Source: Methanobrevibacter millerae (GTDB lineage Archaea > Methanobacteriota > Methanobacteria > Methanobacteriales > Methanobacteriaceae). Taken from it: 64,000 bases of DNA. The DNA is taken from the NCBI GenBank assembly GCA_015063005.1, contig SUTF01000008.1, forward strand, positions 5,060 to 69,059. The letters are read 5' to 3'. This document shows, in pieces, positions 1 to 9,891 of the stretch. A model generated the notes under the pieces. The model had not been told where the DNA came from. It was given only the letters and a program-made list of their open reading frames with translations, and searched no databases. Within the stretch, counting starts at the first letter, position 1. Every line of letters starts with the position of its first letter. The translations under genes were made by a program, and so were the position numbers.

Positions 1-126
1 GAAACGAAATTAAAACAAACACAAGAAAAAGCAAACAAAACAGAAACGAAATTAAAACAAACACAAGAAAAAGCAAACAAAACAGAAACGAAATTAAAAC
101 AAACACAAGAAAAAGCAAAACAAGAA
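1..126 (+). repeat. 42-bp in-frame tandem repeat, about 2.9 copies
   Basis: Units start at 1, 43 and 85. The first two are identical over 42 bases and the third diverges in its last few bases. Each unit encodes the 14 residues ETKLKQTQEKANKT, so changes in copy number would keep the reading frame. The array probably continues to the left of the window. Confidence 0.9.
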
Positions 127-237
127 AAACAAAATACTAAAAACATACTAAAAGAAATAACCCAAAACATAGACAAAACCGGAAAACTAAACCCAAAAAC
201 ACTGCAAAAAATATTAACAATAACAAAAGGAATGTAA
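1..237 (+). CDS. C-terminal end of a Lys/Gln/Glu-rich coiled-coil repeat protein (5' end outside window)
   Basis: Frame 1 is open from the first base to a TAA at 235-237, giving 78 residues. The visible part begins with a 14-residue unit, ETKLKQTQEKANKT, present nearly three times in tandem, followed by a polar tail ending in ITKGM. The heptad-like, highly charged composition predicts a coiled coil. The start codon and N-terminal domain lie upstream, so no function can be assigned. It converges tail-to-tail on the adhesin ending at 296, with 58 bp between them. Proteins of the Rpn nuclease family, present elsewhere in this window, can also end in repetitive charged tails, but nothing here links this fragment to that family. 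Confidence 0.7.
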   Translation, partial: ETKLKQTQEKANKTETKLKQTQEKANKTETKLKQTQEKAKQEKQNTKNILKEITQNIDKTGKLNPKTLQKILTITKGM

Positions 238-295
238 AAATTAGTCTAACAAGAATATTTAAAAAAGAAAAAAAGAAGGTTAAAATTAATTAACC

Positions 296-1340
296 TTAAC
301 GAATTATTACTTTGTTTGAAGTGACAGCATTGTTTGCATCATACATTGAAGTGATGATGTATTCACCAGCCATCAAGTTAATATTAAGTTTTGCAATACC
401 TGATGCATCAGTTGCACGGTTGTAGAAAACACCATTGATATTGAATGTAACATTTACATCAGCCAAAGGATTTCCTTGACCATCAACCAATTTTGCTGAG
501 AACGGAGTGCTATCACCAAATTGCTTAGTCAAATCAGATCCTGTAATGACAGGTTTAATGTGAATATTGTTAGAAACTCTACAATCCATATATTCAGCAG
601 TGATAATGTAATCATTAGGCTCCAAGTTCAAGTTCAAACGAGCAATACCTTCATCATTGGTTTTACGTTCATAGAATACACCATTAATATTGAATTTAAC
701 AACTTCACCAGCACCGGCAACTGTACCGTCCTGTTTTATGACTTTTACAGTGTAACCAGTACCATTTCTATAGAACATATCAACATCATTGTTATCAACG
801 AGCAATGATTTAACAGTAATCGTATTACTTATGGTTTCACCAGTGTCTGTTCTCCATGCAGTGATGATATAATCCCCTGCATTTAGGTTAATAGCTAGGG
901 CAGCTACACCATTGGCATTTGTTGTACGGGTGTAGATTACACCGTTGATGTTTAAATTTATGTCCAGATTAGCGACAGGTTTTCCGTCAGCCACAACTGA
1001 AACTTCGTATTTGGTTGCGTTTTTATACATTTTGACAAGGTCTTTACTGGACATTGTAGGATTGATTACAACATTTGCAGTTGCAACACAAGCAGCATAA
1101 TCATTGTTTCCAGCAAATGACAATGAAACAGGATATTTACCAGCATCCAAACCTAAAGCAAATGAGAACTGACCTTTTTCATCAGTAACTTTTTGTCTGG
1201 TAACACCGTTGATGGTATGTGAAACTGTAGCGTTAGAAATTGGATTTCCACTGAAGTCAGTTAAGGTTGCGACAAATCTGGTTCCATCTTTGCAGTACAT
1301 TTCAACATCATTAGCATTGAACTGAGTTGGTATTTTTGCA
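296..1340 (-). repeat. Four-copy C-terminal repeat module of adhesin 1, shared with adhesin 2
   Basis: It encodes four units of 80-90 residues. The last unit matches that of the adhesin at 56785 over almost its full length (DGQGNPLADVNVTFNINGVF and LNINLMAGEYIITSMY in one, DGQGNPLANTNITFNINGVF and LNINLMAGEYIITSMY in the other). The DNA is also similar enough to support recombination between the two loci, which have the same orientation. Confidence 0.8.
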
Positions 1341-4300
1341 GTGCTGCTGATGATGTAGCTTGCGTTTCCAGACCCTTGGTTATAATTATCGCTTTCAGAA
1401 ACTGTTGCAACTAAAGTAAAATTACCGGATAAAGAAGCAGGAACAGTATATGAAGTTTTTGCCACACCGTTTTCATCGGAAGTTGCACGACCCATATATA
1501 ATGTGTTTCTATAGAATCTTACTTCAACTCCAGAAACAGGATTGTTGTTTGCATCCAAGACAGTTGCAATAAGGGAAATGGATGAACCCGGTCTTGCAAC
1601 AACATCCACAACATCCACAACAATGTCAGATTTGATGATTTCCAAATTGGAAGTAACAGTTTCTGATTTGAATTTTTCTTTGCTCACCAATGCAGATACT
1701 GTGTAGTTTCCAACATTGAAGTTTTTGTTTAAAGTGTATGTAGCACTAGCTTTACCATCTTTAACAGTAGTATTTCCGATGATGACATTGTTTAATGTGA
1801 ACAGTACATTAGCTCCATTTGCTTCAGCACCAGCTTCGAGAGTTACGGTTAGTTCTCCACAGTATTCAATTACAGTGTCATTCATTTTCAAGTTATCAAA
1901 GCTTGATGCAAAGTTGTCTTTAACAGTGTTTGACTTGGAAGCGTTTACTCCTGCATCACCTGAGCCTTTTTCACCTTTAAGGTAATTGTTGGTTACAGTA
2001 TTATCTTTAGCAACATCTGAAAATTCGACAGGATAACCTTTATTGGTTGTAATAGTGTTTTTATCAATTAAATTATTGTTTGATTCACCATCCATGTAAA
2101 TTCCTGAATTTGGAGCTTTAATTACATCATGGAGCACAAATCCAGATTCCTCACCATCACCATTAGCATTGATTACGTTGTTTTGAATTACATTGTCGCT
2201 TGATTTGGTACCTACAATGCCTGAAACAATGTTACCGTTTCCAGTGATTTCATTATTTTCAATAGTGTTTCCACTTGATTGGAAAGCCTCTACACCATAT
2301 GCAATTGAAGCATCCATTGTAATGTTATTTCCATCAATAGTAGTTTTATCAGAGCTTTCTAAAGTAACACCATATGCAGTACGGTTGGTAGTTAACTTGA
2401 CATCATTTTCTAAAACTTTATTGTCTTCACATCCTTGGCCAAAGATAAATCCTTCAACGACATTAGGACCAGTAACGGTAATGTCGTTTCCGACAAATGT
2501 ATTGTTGGCTGCAGTTGTTGAAGAGAACTGTCCGGTGGATTGTGCTAAAGCACCTGCACCATATAAGTAATTATCCAAACCAGCCACATCGATTGTGTTG
2601 TTTGCAATCAAGTTGTTGTTACAGTCATAGTAGAAGTCAATACCCACTAATGAGTTGGTTGAATTGACAACTAAAGATTCGTTGACACCGGAGGTTACAC
2701 TTACATCATTGTCTGTGAAAGTGTTATTGGATGATTTAATCATTAAGATACCATAGGTTCTGTATATTTCAGGAACAATGTTTGTTCCGTCAAGACAGTG
2801 TTCTTTTAACACATCACCTAAGCATTGTCCAATGCAAACTTCTGAAGAGTTAACGTTGAGGTCTTTGGAATCTTCAAATCCATGGATTTCATCAGTACCT
2901 ATACAGATAATGGTGTTGTTTTTGAATTCTGATTCTTCAGCACCGTATCCGAGTAAAGTGTAGGTTAAAGAATTACCGTTAGACATCAAGGTGTTGTCTT
3001 CGACATAGACTTTTGAGGATTTGTAAATGTATACTGCATAAGCTGCAACAGGATCATAAACAGCAATGTTATTGTTGACTATTTTTACAATCTGAGTGTC
3101 TGCAACGAAAATTCCCCAAGCATCCAAACGAGGAGCTCCTTTATTAATAAGAGTTATGTTTTCAATCCAGACAGAGTCTGATGTAACAATCAATGTGGAA
3201 TTATTGAATACAGGACTGTCTCCAGTTACTTTAACGCTTGAAGTAAGCTTGATTTGCCTATCATCAAATGTTCCGTTAAAGTATAGGATGTCACCATCAC
3301 TTACAAAATCATTTTTCAAGTTGCCGTCTTCATCAATGTAGTTGTGGTAATTTGCAGGAGTAATGTAGTGAGTAGTTCCGTTGAATACGAAATCAGGAAC
3401 TGTAGGGTCCACTTCACCGGCAGGAGTTAAAATAGTTCCAGAACCAGTGTTGTTAGAAATAGTATAAGAATCCTTATCAGCATCAGCTACATTAATAATG
3501 TATTTGTTTGAAGTTGTAATCTGGTTGTTTGTAATGGTGATGTCTGAAGGATATTTGGTTTTTGAAGCTTTTGAAAGCAATACTCCAATTCCAGAATTTG
3601 AAACAATAGTGTTTCTGTCAACGACAATTCCTGAATATCTTCCTTGTTGTTCTACACCAGCACTAGAAGTAGTGTAAATTGTGTTTGCGATGATTTTTAC
3701 ATCTTCACCAGGAGCAGTTATACCATATCCTTTTGAAGCGTTTACAAAGTTGTTTTCAATTACAGAGTCATCACCAGCAGAGATACCTGCACCAGAAAAT
3801 GCACCAGTTACAGTATTGTTTCTAATTAAAGCACTGCTAGCAAGTGCAATACCATAATCCCCACCACTGAAAATACCTGTAGCATAATCTGTACCGGTTA
3901 CTGAGATGATATTGTTAATGACTTTATTTGATGGGAAATTTGAAGATGAAACTCCTCTATAAGCACCATTGACTACATTTGAATCTACAGTGTTATTTCC
4001 ACCCATCAACTGAATACCATAAGCCCATGAAGTAACGTTTACAGTATATTGAATATTATTTTTATATATATAATTATTATATGATTCTCCGCCTTTGAAA
4101 ATTCCGCCAGAAAATGATGACAGATAAATTGCATTTGCATCAGCACAGCGAATATCATTGTTTGCAATATAGTTGTTGTCTGAAAGTGAAAGAATAATTA
4201 TTGGAGTTCCTCTTGAACCGTGTCCGTATGTAGCACCAATACTTTCTAATTTATTGTTTGAAATATTGTTAAAATTTGCCTTATTGTTAAGACAAATCGG

Positions 4301-4786
4301 ATAAGCTGAAGCGCCGGAACATGTTATCTTATTGTCATGAACATAACAGTTGGTTGCACCATCCAAATAAATTCCCCTATAATAATTTAAGGAATTAACA
4401 ATGGTCAATCCACTTACTGTAGAACCGGAAGCACCTTTGTTAAGGGACACTATACCATTTGTAATAGTTCCGCCAGATCCTACAATATTAAGTTTCTTAT
4501 TAAAAGTAAAGTTTCTAGATGAGAAGTCTCCGCTTAAAATTATTGTATCACCAGCATTGACTGAAGAGGAAACCAAATCACCATTGCTTGCAAAATATTG
4601 ATTATAGTTTCCAGAATTGACAGTGTGCTCGGAAGCAGATATTATCTCACCACCATTAATTTCTGAAACCTCATCAATGCTTAAAGTATCGTTGATATCC
4701 TCTGCCGCACAGACAGAACCGATAGAAACGAATAATAGCACTAATAAGATTAAAATCATATTAAATTTCTTAATCACATTAATCAC
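296..4786 (-). CDS. Secreted adhesin-like protein: tandem parallel beta-helices plus Ig-like repeats
   Basis: 1,496 residues. The N-terminus has a signal peptide (hydrophobic core MILILLVLLFVSIG, cleavage near VCAA). Two beta-helix blocks follow (about residues 60-460 and 465-985), rich in short NNTI / ENN / SSDN turns typical of PbH1/NosD-like right-handed helices. Each begins with a similar N-(Y/H)-(N/H)-x-(Y/F) then DG(N)L segment. Two Ig-like domains (about 995-1185) and four tandem 80-90-residue repeats (about 1152-1496) complete the protein; the repeats carry the core INGVFYxRxTxxxGxA. There is no C-terminal transmembrane segment. Role inferred: surface attachment or cell-cell contact. 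The listed start is GTG. A GTG three codons on and an ATG at codon 10 are alternatives, because TGTGAT just inside the listed start could itself serve as the ribosome-binding site. Confidence 0.85.
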   Translation of the reverse strand: MINVIKKFNMILILLVLLFVSIGSVCAAEDINDTLSIDEVSEINGGEIISASEHTVNSGNYNQYFASNGDLVSSSVNAGDTIILSGDFSSRNFTFNKKLNIVGSGGTITNGIVSLNKGASGSTVSGLTIVNSLNYYRGIYLDGATNCYVHDNKITCSGASAYPICLNNKANFNNISNNKLESIGATYGHGSRGTPIIILSLSDNNYIANNDIRCADANAIYLSSFSGGIFKGGESYNNYIYKNNIQYTVNVTSWAYGIQLMGGNNTVDSNVVNGAYRGVSSSNFPSNKVINNIISVTGTDYATGIFSGGDYGIALASSALIRNNTVTGAFSGAGISAGDDSVIENNFVNASKGYGITAPGEDVKIIANTIYTTSSAGVEQQGRYSGIVVDRNTIVSNSGIGVLLSKASKTKYPSDITITNNQITTSNKYIINVADADKDSYTISNNTGSGTILTPAGEVDPTVPDFVFNGTTHYITPANYHNYIDEDGNLKNDFVSDGDILYFNGTFDDRQIKLTSSVKVTGDSPVFNNSTLIVTSDSVWIENITLINKGAPRLDAWGIFVADTQIVKIVNNNIAVYDPVAAYAVYIYKSSKVYVEDNTLMSNGNSLTYTLLGYGAEESEFKNNTIICIGTDEIHGFEDSKDLNVNSSEVCIGQCLGDVLKEHCLDGTNIVPEIYRTYGILMIKSSNNTFTDNDVSVTSGVNESLVVNSTNSLVGIDFYYDCNNNLIANNTIDVAGLDNYLYGAGALAQSTGQFSSTTAANNTFVGNDITVTGPNVVEGFIFGQGCEDNKVLENDVKLTTNRTAYGVTLESSDKTTIDGNNITMDASIAYGVEAFQSSGNTIENNEITGNGNIVSGIVGTKSSDNVIQNNVINANGDGEESGFVLHDVIKAPNSGIYMDGESNNNLIDKNTITTNKGYPVEFSDVAKDNTVTNNYLKGEKGSGDAGVNASKSNTVKDNFASSFDNLKMNDTVIEYCGELTVTLEAGAEANGANVLFTLNNVIIGNTTVKDGKASATYTLNKNFNVGNYTVSALVSKEKFKSETVTSNLEIIKSDIVVDVVDVVARPGSSISLIATVLDANNNPVSGVEVRFYRNTLYMGRATSDENGVAKTSYTVPASLSGNFTLVATVSESDNYNQGSGNASYIISSTAKIPTQFNANDVEMYCKDGTRFVATLTDFSGNPISNATVSHTINGVTRQKVTDEKGQFSFALGLDAGKYPVSLSFAGNNDYAACVATANVVINPTMSSKDLVKMYKNATKYEVSVVADGKPVANLDINLNINGVIYTRTTNANGVAALAINLNAGDYIITAWRTDTGETISNTITVKSLLVDNNDVDMFYRNGTGYTVKVIKQDGTVAGAGEVVKFNINGVFYERKTNDEGIARLNLNLEPNDYIITAEYMDCRVSNNIHIKPVITGSDLTKQFGDSTPFSAKLVDGQGNPLADVNVTFNINGVFYNRATDASGIAKLNINLMAGEYIITSMYDANNAVTSNKVIIR

Positions 4787-4889
4787 ATCTTAATATTAAT
4801 AAAATACATTTGACTAAAAAATGCATTATAAGTTTAAATATGTAATTAAATGATATTTAATAATTTCTAAAAAAAAAGAGAAAGATGAT

Positions 4890-7800
4890 TTAATAATCAT
4901 CAAAATCATCATTATTATTTCGCACATAACCAACCAGGAATATTACAATTAATAATATAACTGCAATTATTACAACAATTGGCATGCTTGAGTCTGAGCT
5001 TGCGCTTTTAGCCGGTGAACTTTTTGAAACTTCATAAGCTTTAGAATCACTAGCTTGAGAAGCATCCTCGCTTGAATCACTAGATGAATCCTGATTTGAG
5101 GAAGCATCACTTGCTTGTGAGGAAGATGCACTAGCATCTTGAGATGATGTTGAAGGTTGATCTCCAACAGCTGTTTCACCACCAGCATCACTAGGAGCAG
5201 CTTGGCCGTTTTCTTCAGTAGTTCCATTGACCAATATTTCATCAGCAGGATTTTTTTCACTTTGACCGTCACCATCAGTAGGTGCATCATCCATTACATA
5301 TAATGGATCAGTTAAAGTAGCAGTAGCTAATATTTCAGCATATTGTGCTTTCTTTTCTGGAGAAAGTGAACTTGCCTGAATGATTTTCATATTGAAATCC
5401 AAGTTCTTACAGGTGTGGTGACAACATGCAACACCATATTGGATAGCCATTTCAATAATAGCATCAGCCAATTTTTGAGCAGTTGCAGCGTCAGCGTCCC
5501 ATAATCCTTGGTCCTGCATGTAAAACATCCATGCAGCATTACTTTGGAAAGCAGCAGCTTGAGCGGTTGATTTTACAGTACTTACTTGTGAAAGAACAAC
5601 ATTAGCCAATTGATTACCTAATTGAGCTTCAATTTTACCTCCACTTAAGACCAAACCACCATAAAGGTTTTGCATAGCCATAGCATAAGATAGAGAACCT
5701 GCTTGAGAATTCAGTAAAGGCTCATAGTATTTTGGATTTATAAGCATACTACGAATCTCAAAGTTCAATTCCTCTTCATATGTTCTTGAAATATAATTGT
5801 TTTGGTTCCTTATATCTACAAAAGCAGTATCCGGTTTAGCACCAAGAGTACGTGCAGCATTGTATAAACCACCAAACCAATCATAGTAATCGTCTGAATC
5901 AATAAATCTCCATGTACTATCGAAGTTTTGAGTAATCAAATCAACTTGTGAGAGTAAATTCTTATAAGCTTCTTTTTGTGGAGTTACAACAATATTACCT
6001 TTACTGTCCATGTTCCATGCGAATGAAACCTTATCAAGATAGATGTTTGTTGCTTCCTCGTTGACTGTTTCAATATTCCAGTCTGCAGTATTTGGAATAA
6101 AGTTACTCATACCAGTACCTTCCAAGATTGCACCAGGAAGCCCGAACAACCTATCGAGGGACCCAGTTTGATTATAATGAAGTTTAAGATAGTTTTGTGA
6201 GAAATCTTCTCCTTCAGCATTGGCTGCAAGATTGATTCCTGTAAGTAACCATGTTAACCAATCCTTATTGCTTGTTACGATACTTGCAAATACATCTATT
6301 CTTGGACGGTTTACGACACTGCCATCATTCAATTTGACAGTCAAATCTTCTAATGGCAACAATTCAACGCCAATAACTTTTCCATTTTCTGCCCATTTTG
6401 GCTTACAACCTAAGAAGTATAGGAATTCTGCAAGACCGATACCTTCAGTTCTTGATATTTCTGTACCCCACAAGATTAATGAAGTCAATTTAGGCCATTC
6501 GCCATGCTGTTCCATGTAATTAGCCAACAACAAATCAACGATTTTGATCGCTGAAGCATAAGCTGACTTGGAAGGCATTTTTGTTGAATCTGAGGCATAA
6601 CCATCATAACCTGTCGGAATTGAGTCCCCATAGGAAGGATCTGCAAATAAACCTGCAAGCAAATAATCACCTTGAAGCGCTCCGATAATAGCAGCCCATT
6701 CATTATTATTTTCAATGTTAACAATTACACTAGCAGCATATGCAGTATCATTATACAATGCAGAGCCTACTGGAATATTGTATTCCTTGTTTAATGCCTC
6801 AACAGAAGTTCCACATACCAATGCAGTAACATATTCGTTCAAGAAGGATTTTATAGTAGCTTCAACAGCAGAATATTTTTCTACATGACGAACATCTTCA
6901 TAATAATTTAATCCAGCCAATTCAGGATAGAAGAATGCGATTAAATGATTGTATATGGAAGTCTGAGATGTTGTGACTGTAATCACTTCTTCAATTAGCT
7001 CATAGCCAGTCAATATCTTACCTAAGTGGTGAAGACCATGAGTATAGAAATCATCTTCCATGGAATCCAAATATGCGTGTAGCTCATCCAGATACTCATC
7101 GAAAGTTTGATTGTCTGATTCATTGAAAGTAGCAAAACCTAATGTAGGTGCCAATTCTATGATTAAAGCCTTATACTCTTCAGCATTAGTTGAAACGTTA
7201 AGCTTGACTTGGTCTTTGTAATGAGAAATGTAGTTTGACAATGTTGTATAATTACCATACAATTCAGATGAAACCATAGCTGGAGTCATGTGAGTAATCA
7301 TCAAAGCTGCAATTCTGTCACGAGCAACCATAGCCTCACCAGGGTTTGATACGATATATGGATATACTGTAGGAGTTAAAGTCAACTCGAAAGTCCAGTC
7401 TCCGTCCATTACCCCGATATTCCTACCCGGCAACCATTCGAGTGTACCATGGGTACCCATATTGATGATTGCATTTACACCAATGGATTTGTCTAACCAT
7501 TCATAGAATGTTACGTATTGCTGATGAGGAGGTAAGCTTAAATCGTGGTAATTTTGAATTTCTTCCCATCCTCTGGAAGGTTGGAAAGTAATGAAGACAT
7601 TACCGAACCAAATACCTGGGAAAACAAGGTATGTATTATTATAAACCATTATTTGACCAAGTCCGTCACCCCAACGGTCAATCATCCATTCATATAAATC
7701 CGGATTTATTCCAGAAGTCAAATTATAGAACTGGTTGATATCAACCAATTGGTTGTGTGCCATCAATTGGTCAAAGTGTTGTTCAACATATTTGTTTAAT

Positions 7801-9617
7801 AAACCTTGAGCCCATGTACCCTTGTTACCAAAATCAACAATCAATTCGGTTAAATTGTACAATGATGGAATATCTGAAATATTTCCAACATTAAAACCTG
7901 CCTTATCCAATTGGAAAAGTAAATCATAAGTACTTTCGAATACATCCAAGTATGAAGCTCCGATTTCTGCCTTACCCGGAGGGTAATTATATAATACAAT
8001 GGAAACAATTTTATCAGCATTATCCATTTCCTTTAAATCTGCCCATTGAGAGGACAGTTTAACCATTTTATCCACACCGCTTTGAATGACATGAGATTTA
8101 CCCATACCATCAACGTATGATAAAACGATAGGTCCGTAAACACCTTCAAAACTTGGATAGGTTACTGAGAAAGTCCATTCTATTTGAGGACCAAGTTCGT
8201 TTAGATAACTTGTTTCGGAAATGTCGTATACACCTTTTAATACAGAAAGATCTATATCTTCCAAATCACCCCTAGCAGAACCATTTGCATAATTCAAAGA
8301 CCAACTATAAAGTGATACAATAGCTGAAATACCTACAGTAGAAGTTTTAGTAATCTTATTTAAGATTGAAGCCATTGGAGGGATAGTACCAGTTTTAAAT
8401 ACATTGAAAGCTGCTCTTCCCTGTGCCTCATAACTCCTGATTAATGCATCAACTACAGAACCACCAGCATAGTAAGTAGCAATAGCTATGAATGGCTTGT
8501 CGTAAGTAATATTGCCAACATAATCCTTTTCAAAGGTTTTGAAAAGAGTTGTAGGATCTAAAGTATTTTCCAACCAGTTCGGATAATCTTCAGTCATCCA
8601 ATTAAGACTTCCATGCCCATCTCCGTCATAACCCGGATTGTCATGAATCCATTTGTTGATTAAATCCCCTTCAGGAACAATGGTATATATTCCTAAATCA
8701 GGATGGTAAAAACCACATTCAGGACTCATCAATGGAGCATTGTTTACATCCAAAGTCGGATCTGAATATTTGGAAGGATTGATGATATAATAAATATACT
8801 TAAGATAATTTACCATGTTTGTTTTTAATACATCAGAATCCCCTATATCCTCTGCCTGGAAGTAAGAACCAATATAAGTATTTTCTATTGTATGATAAGT
8901 ATTGTTTTCAGGACTTGCACCCACAATATGGATTCCAGTAGCATTTAAAATACTGTTGGAATAAACACCGAAAGTATAAGCTACCTTATAATTTATATTA
9001 GCAGGTGAAGTTTCAAGAATCTCCTTTAGGTATTCACCAGTTAATGTGTGATATGCACCCTCATTAAACATATCCAAATGAATATAGCTTGCATAATCAA
9101 CCAGCCATTCTCTAGTCACATCATAATTTGTAGTACTTATATAAGCAACCCTTTTTGACATTTCCATCAGGATATCAACTTTTTCGTTGTGAGAATCATA
9201 ATCCACCAACAATAGTATATCAGGAATGAACATATGGCTGATAGCAACGGTATCTTGAGCTGTCAAATCTACTGTTTGAACATATGGCTCATAGGTAGAA
9301 TATTTAATCTCAACATTATATTTTGCTGAGTTTAAATTTGAAATAACTACATTACCCTCACTGTTTGTTAAACCTGAAAATACCAAAGTGTTAGATGAAT
9401 CAAAAACTGATACACTTGCATTTGCCAATTTAACACCATCTTCCGTCCAGGTACTATTCTCAGGAACATATGAATCATCAACATGAACCGTTATCGAATT
9501 GGGCGCCTGTAAAAGATCTGCCGAAACATCAGATGCAAGCAAAGTTGAATTATCCTCTGCAGAAACCATACTTAATGATAACATAAGCATTAGTGAAATT
9601 ATTAGAATAAACAACAA
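4890..9617 (-). CDS. Surface-anchored CobN / magnesium-chelatase subunit H-like protein
   Basis: At least 1,575 residues. Order: signal peptide (LLFILIISLMLMLSLSMVSA); a small Ig-like domain (about 35-125); a long CobN/BchH-type chelatase region (about 130-1430) with the family signatures QPSRGWE, MGTHGTLEWLPG (about residue 722) and YPYIVSNPGEAM; a Ser/Asp/Ala-rich linker (about 1450-1540); one transmembrane helix (MPIVVIIAVILLIVIFLVGY); and a short acidic tail DDFDDY. Classical CobN is cytosolic and inserts cobalt into a corrin with ATPase partners. This form should sit outside the cell on a membrane stalk, and no chelatase ATPase subunit is nearby. Its substrate is unknown. The coordinates use an in-frame TTG, but a near-perfect ribosome-binding site (about 9643-9654) fits an ATC at 9638, which would add the charged residues IKKLGNK to the signal peptide. 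Confidence 0.85.
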   Translation of the reverse strand: MLFILIISLMLMLSLSMVSAEDNSTLLASDVSADLLQAPNSITVHVDDSYVPENSTWTEDGVKLANASVSVFDSSNTLVFSGLTNSEGNVVISNLNSAKYNVEIKYSTYEPYVQTVDLTAQDTVAISHMFIPDILLLVDYDSHNEKVDILMEMSKRVAYISTTNYDVTREWLVDYASYIHLDMFNEGAYHTLTGEYLKEILETSPANINYKVAYTFGVYSNSILNATGIHIVGASPENNTYHTIENTYIGSYFQAEDIGDSDVLKTNMVNYLKYIYYIINPSKYSDPTLDVNNAPLMSPECGFYHPDLGIYTIVPEGDLINKWIHDNPGYDGDGHGSLNWMTEDYPNWLENTLDPTTLFKTFEKDYVGNITYDKPFIAIATYYAGGSVVDALIRSYEAQGRAAFNVFKTGTIPPMASILNKITKTSTVGISAIVSLYSWSLNYANGSARGDLEDIDLSVLKGVYDISETSYLNELGPQIEWTFSVTYPSFEGVYGPIVLSYVDGMGKSHVIQSGVDKMVKLSSQWADLKEMDNADKIVSIVLYNYPPGKAEIGASYLDVFESTYDLLFQLDKAGFNVGNISDIPSLYNLTELIVDFGNKGTWAQGLLNKYVEQHFDQLMAHNQLVDINQFYNLTSGINPDLYEWMIDRWGDGLGQIMVYNNTYLVFPGIWFGNVFITFQPSRGWEEIQNYHDLSLPPHQQYVTFYEWLDKSIGVNAIINMGTHGTLEWLPGRNIGVMDGDWTFELTLTPTVYPYIVSNPGEAMVARDRIAALMITHMTPAMVSSELYGNYTTLSNYISHYKDQVKLNVSTNAEEYKALIIELAPTLGFATFNESDNQTFDEYLDELHAYLDSMEDDFYTHGLHHLGKILTGYELIEEVITVTTSQTSIYNHLIAFFYPELAGLNYYEDVRHVEKYSAVEATIKSFLNEYVTALVCGTSVEALNKEYNIPVGSALYNDTAYAASVIVNIENNNEWAAIIGALQGDYLLAGLFADPSYGDSIPTGYDGYASDSTKMPSKSAYASAIKIVDLLLANYMEQHGEWPKLTSLILWGTEISRTEGIGLAEFLYFLGCKPKWAENGKVIGVELLPLEDLTVKLNDGSVVNRPRIDVFASIVTSNKDWLTWLLTGINLAANAEGEDFSQNYLKLHYNQTGSLDRLFGLPGAILEGTGMSNFIPNTADWNIETVNEEATNIYLDKVSFAWNMDSKGNIVVTPQKEAYKNLLSQVDLITQNFDSTWRFIDSDDYYDWFGGLYNAARTLGAKPDTAFVDIRNQNNYISRTYEEELNFEIRSMLINPKYYEPLLNSQAGSLSYAMAMQNLYGGLVLSGGKIEAQLGNQLANVVLSQVSTVKSTAQAAAFQSNAAWMFYMQDQGLWDADAATAQKLADAIIEMAIQYGVACCHHTCKNLDFNMKIIQASSLSPEKKAQYAEILATATLTDPLYVMDDAPTDGDGQSEKNPADEILVNGTTEENGQAAPSDAGGETAVGDQPSTSSQDASASSSQASDASSNQDSSSDSSEDASQASDSKAYEVSKSSPAKSASSDSSMPIVVIIAVILLIVIFLVGYVRNNNDDFDDY

Positions 9618-9642
9618 CTTATTACCTAACTTTTTGATATTT

Positions 9643-9654
9643 TCACCTCCTTTT
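9643..9654 (-). promoter_or_regulatory. Strong ribosome-binding site (AAAAGGAGGTGA) that decides the start of the CobN-like gene
   Basis: On the minus strand AAAAGGAGGTGA is followed by AAAT and then ATC AAA AAG. The gene at 10650 has the same arrangement (GAGGTGA, AAAT, ATG), so the spacing marks 9638-9636 as the expected initiation codon, yet it reads ATC. The nearest allowed start in frame is TTG at 9617. Confidence 0.7.
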
Positions 9655-9891
9655 AAGCTATTAATGATAACATAGTAGCATTAAAAATATCCACTATAAG
9701 TGTGATATTTATCTTACATAATATATAAAATTTAGTTTAAATAAAGTCAAATTGACTTTTTTATCCAATATAATTGTAGAATGCAAATATTGCCTCGAGA
9801 AGATGAAAATTATTTAATCATAAAAAAATTTTCTTAAAAGTAGATATTGTACAAACAAGGCAAAAATTTGATTAAAAATAATAAAAATTAC

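Noticed and set aside
1..126. CRISPR-like array at the window start
   Set aside because: Units are contiguous with no spacers and translate in frame.
1716..4601. Plus-strand open frames inside the adhesin
   Set aside because: They lie antisense to a long beta-helix gene, lack ribosome-binding sites and encode hydrophobic Ser/Pro-rich sequence with no domain; they are shadows of the repeat composition.
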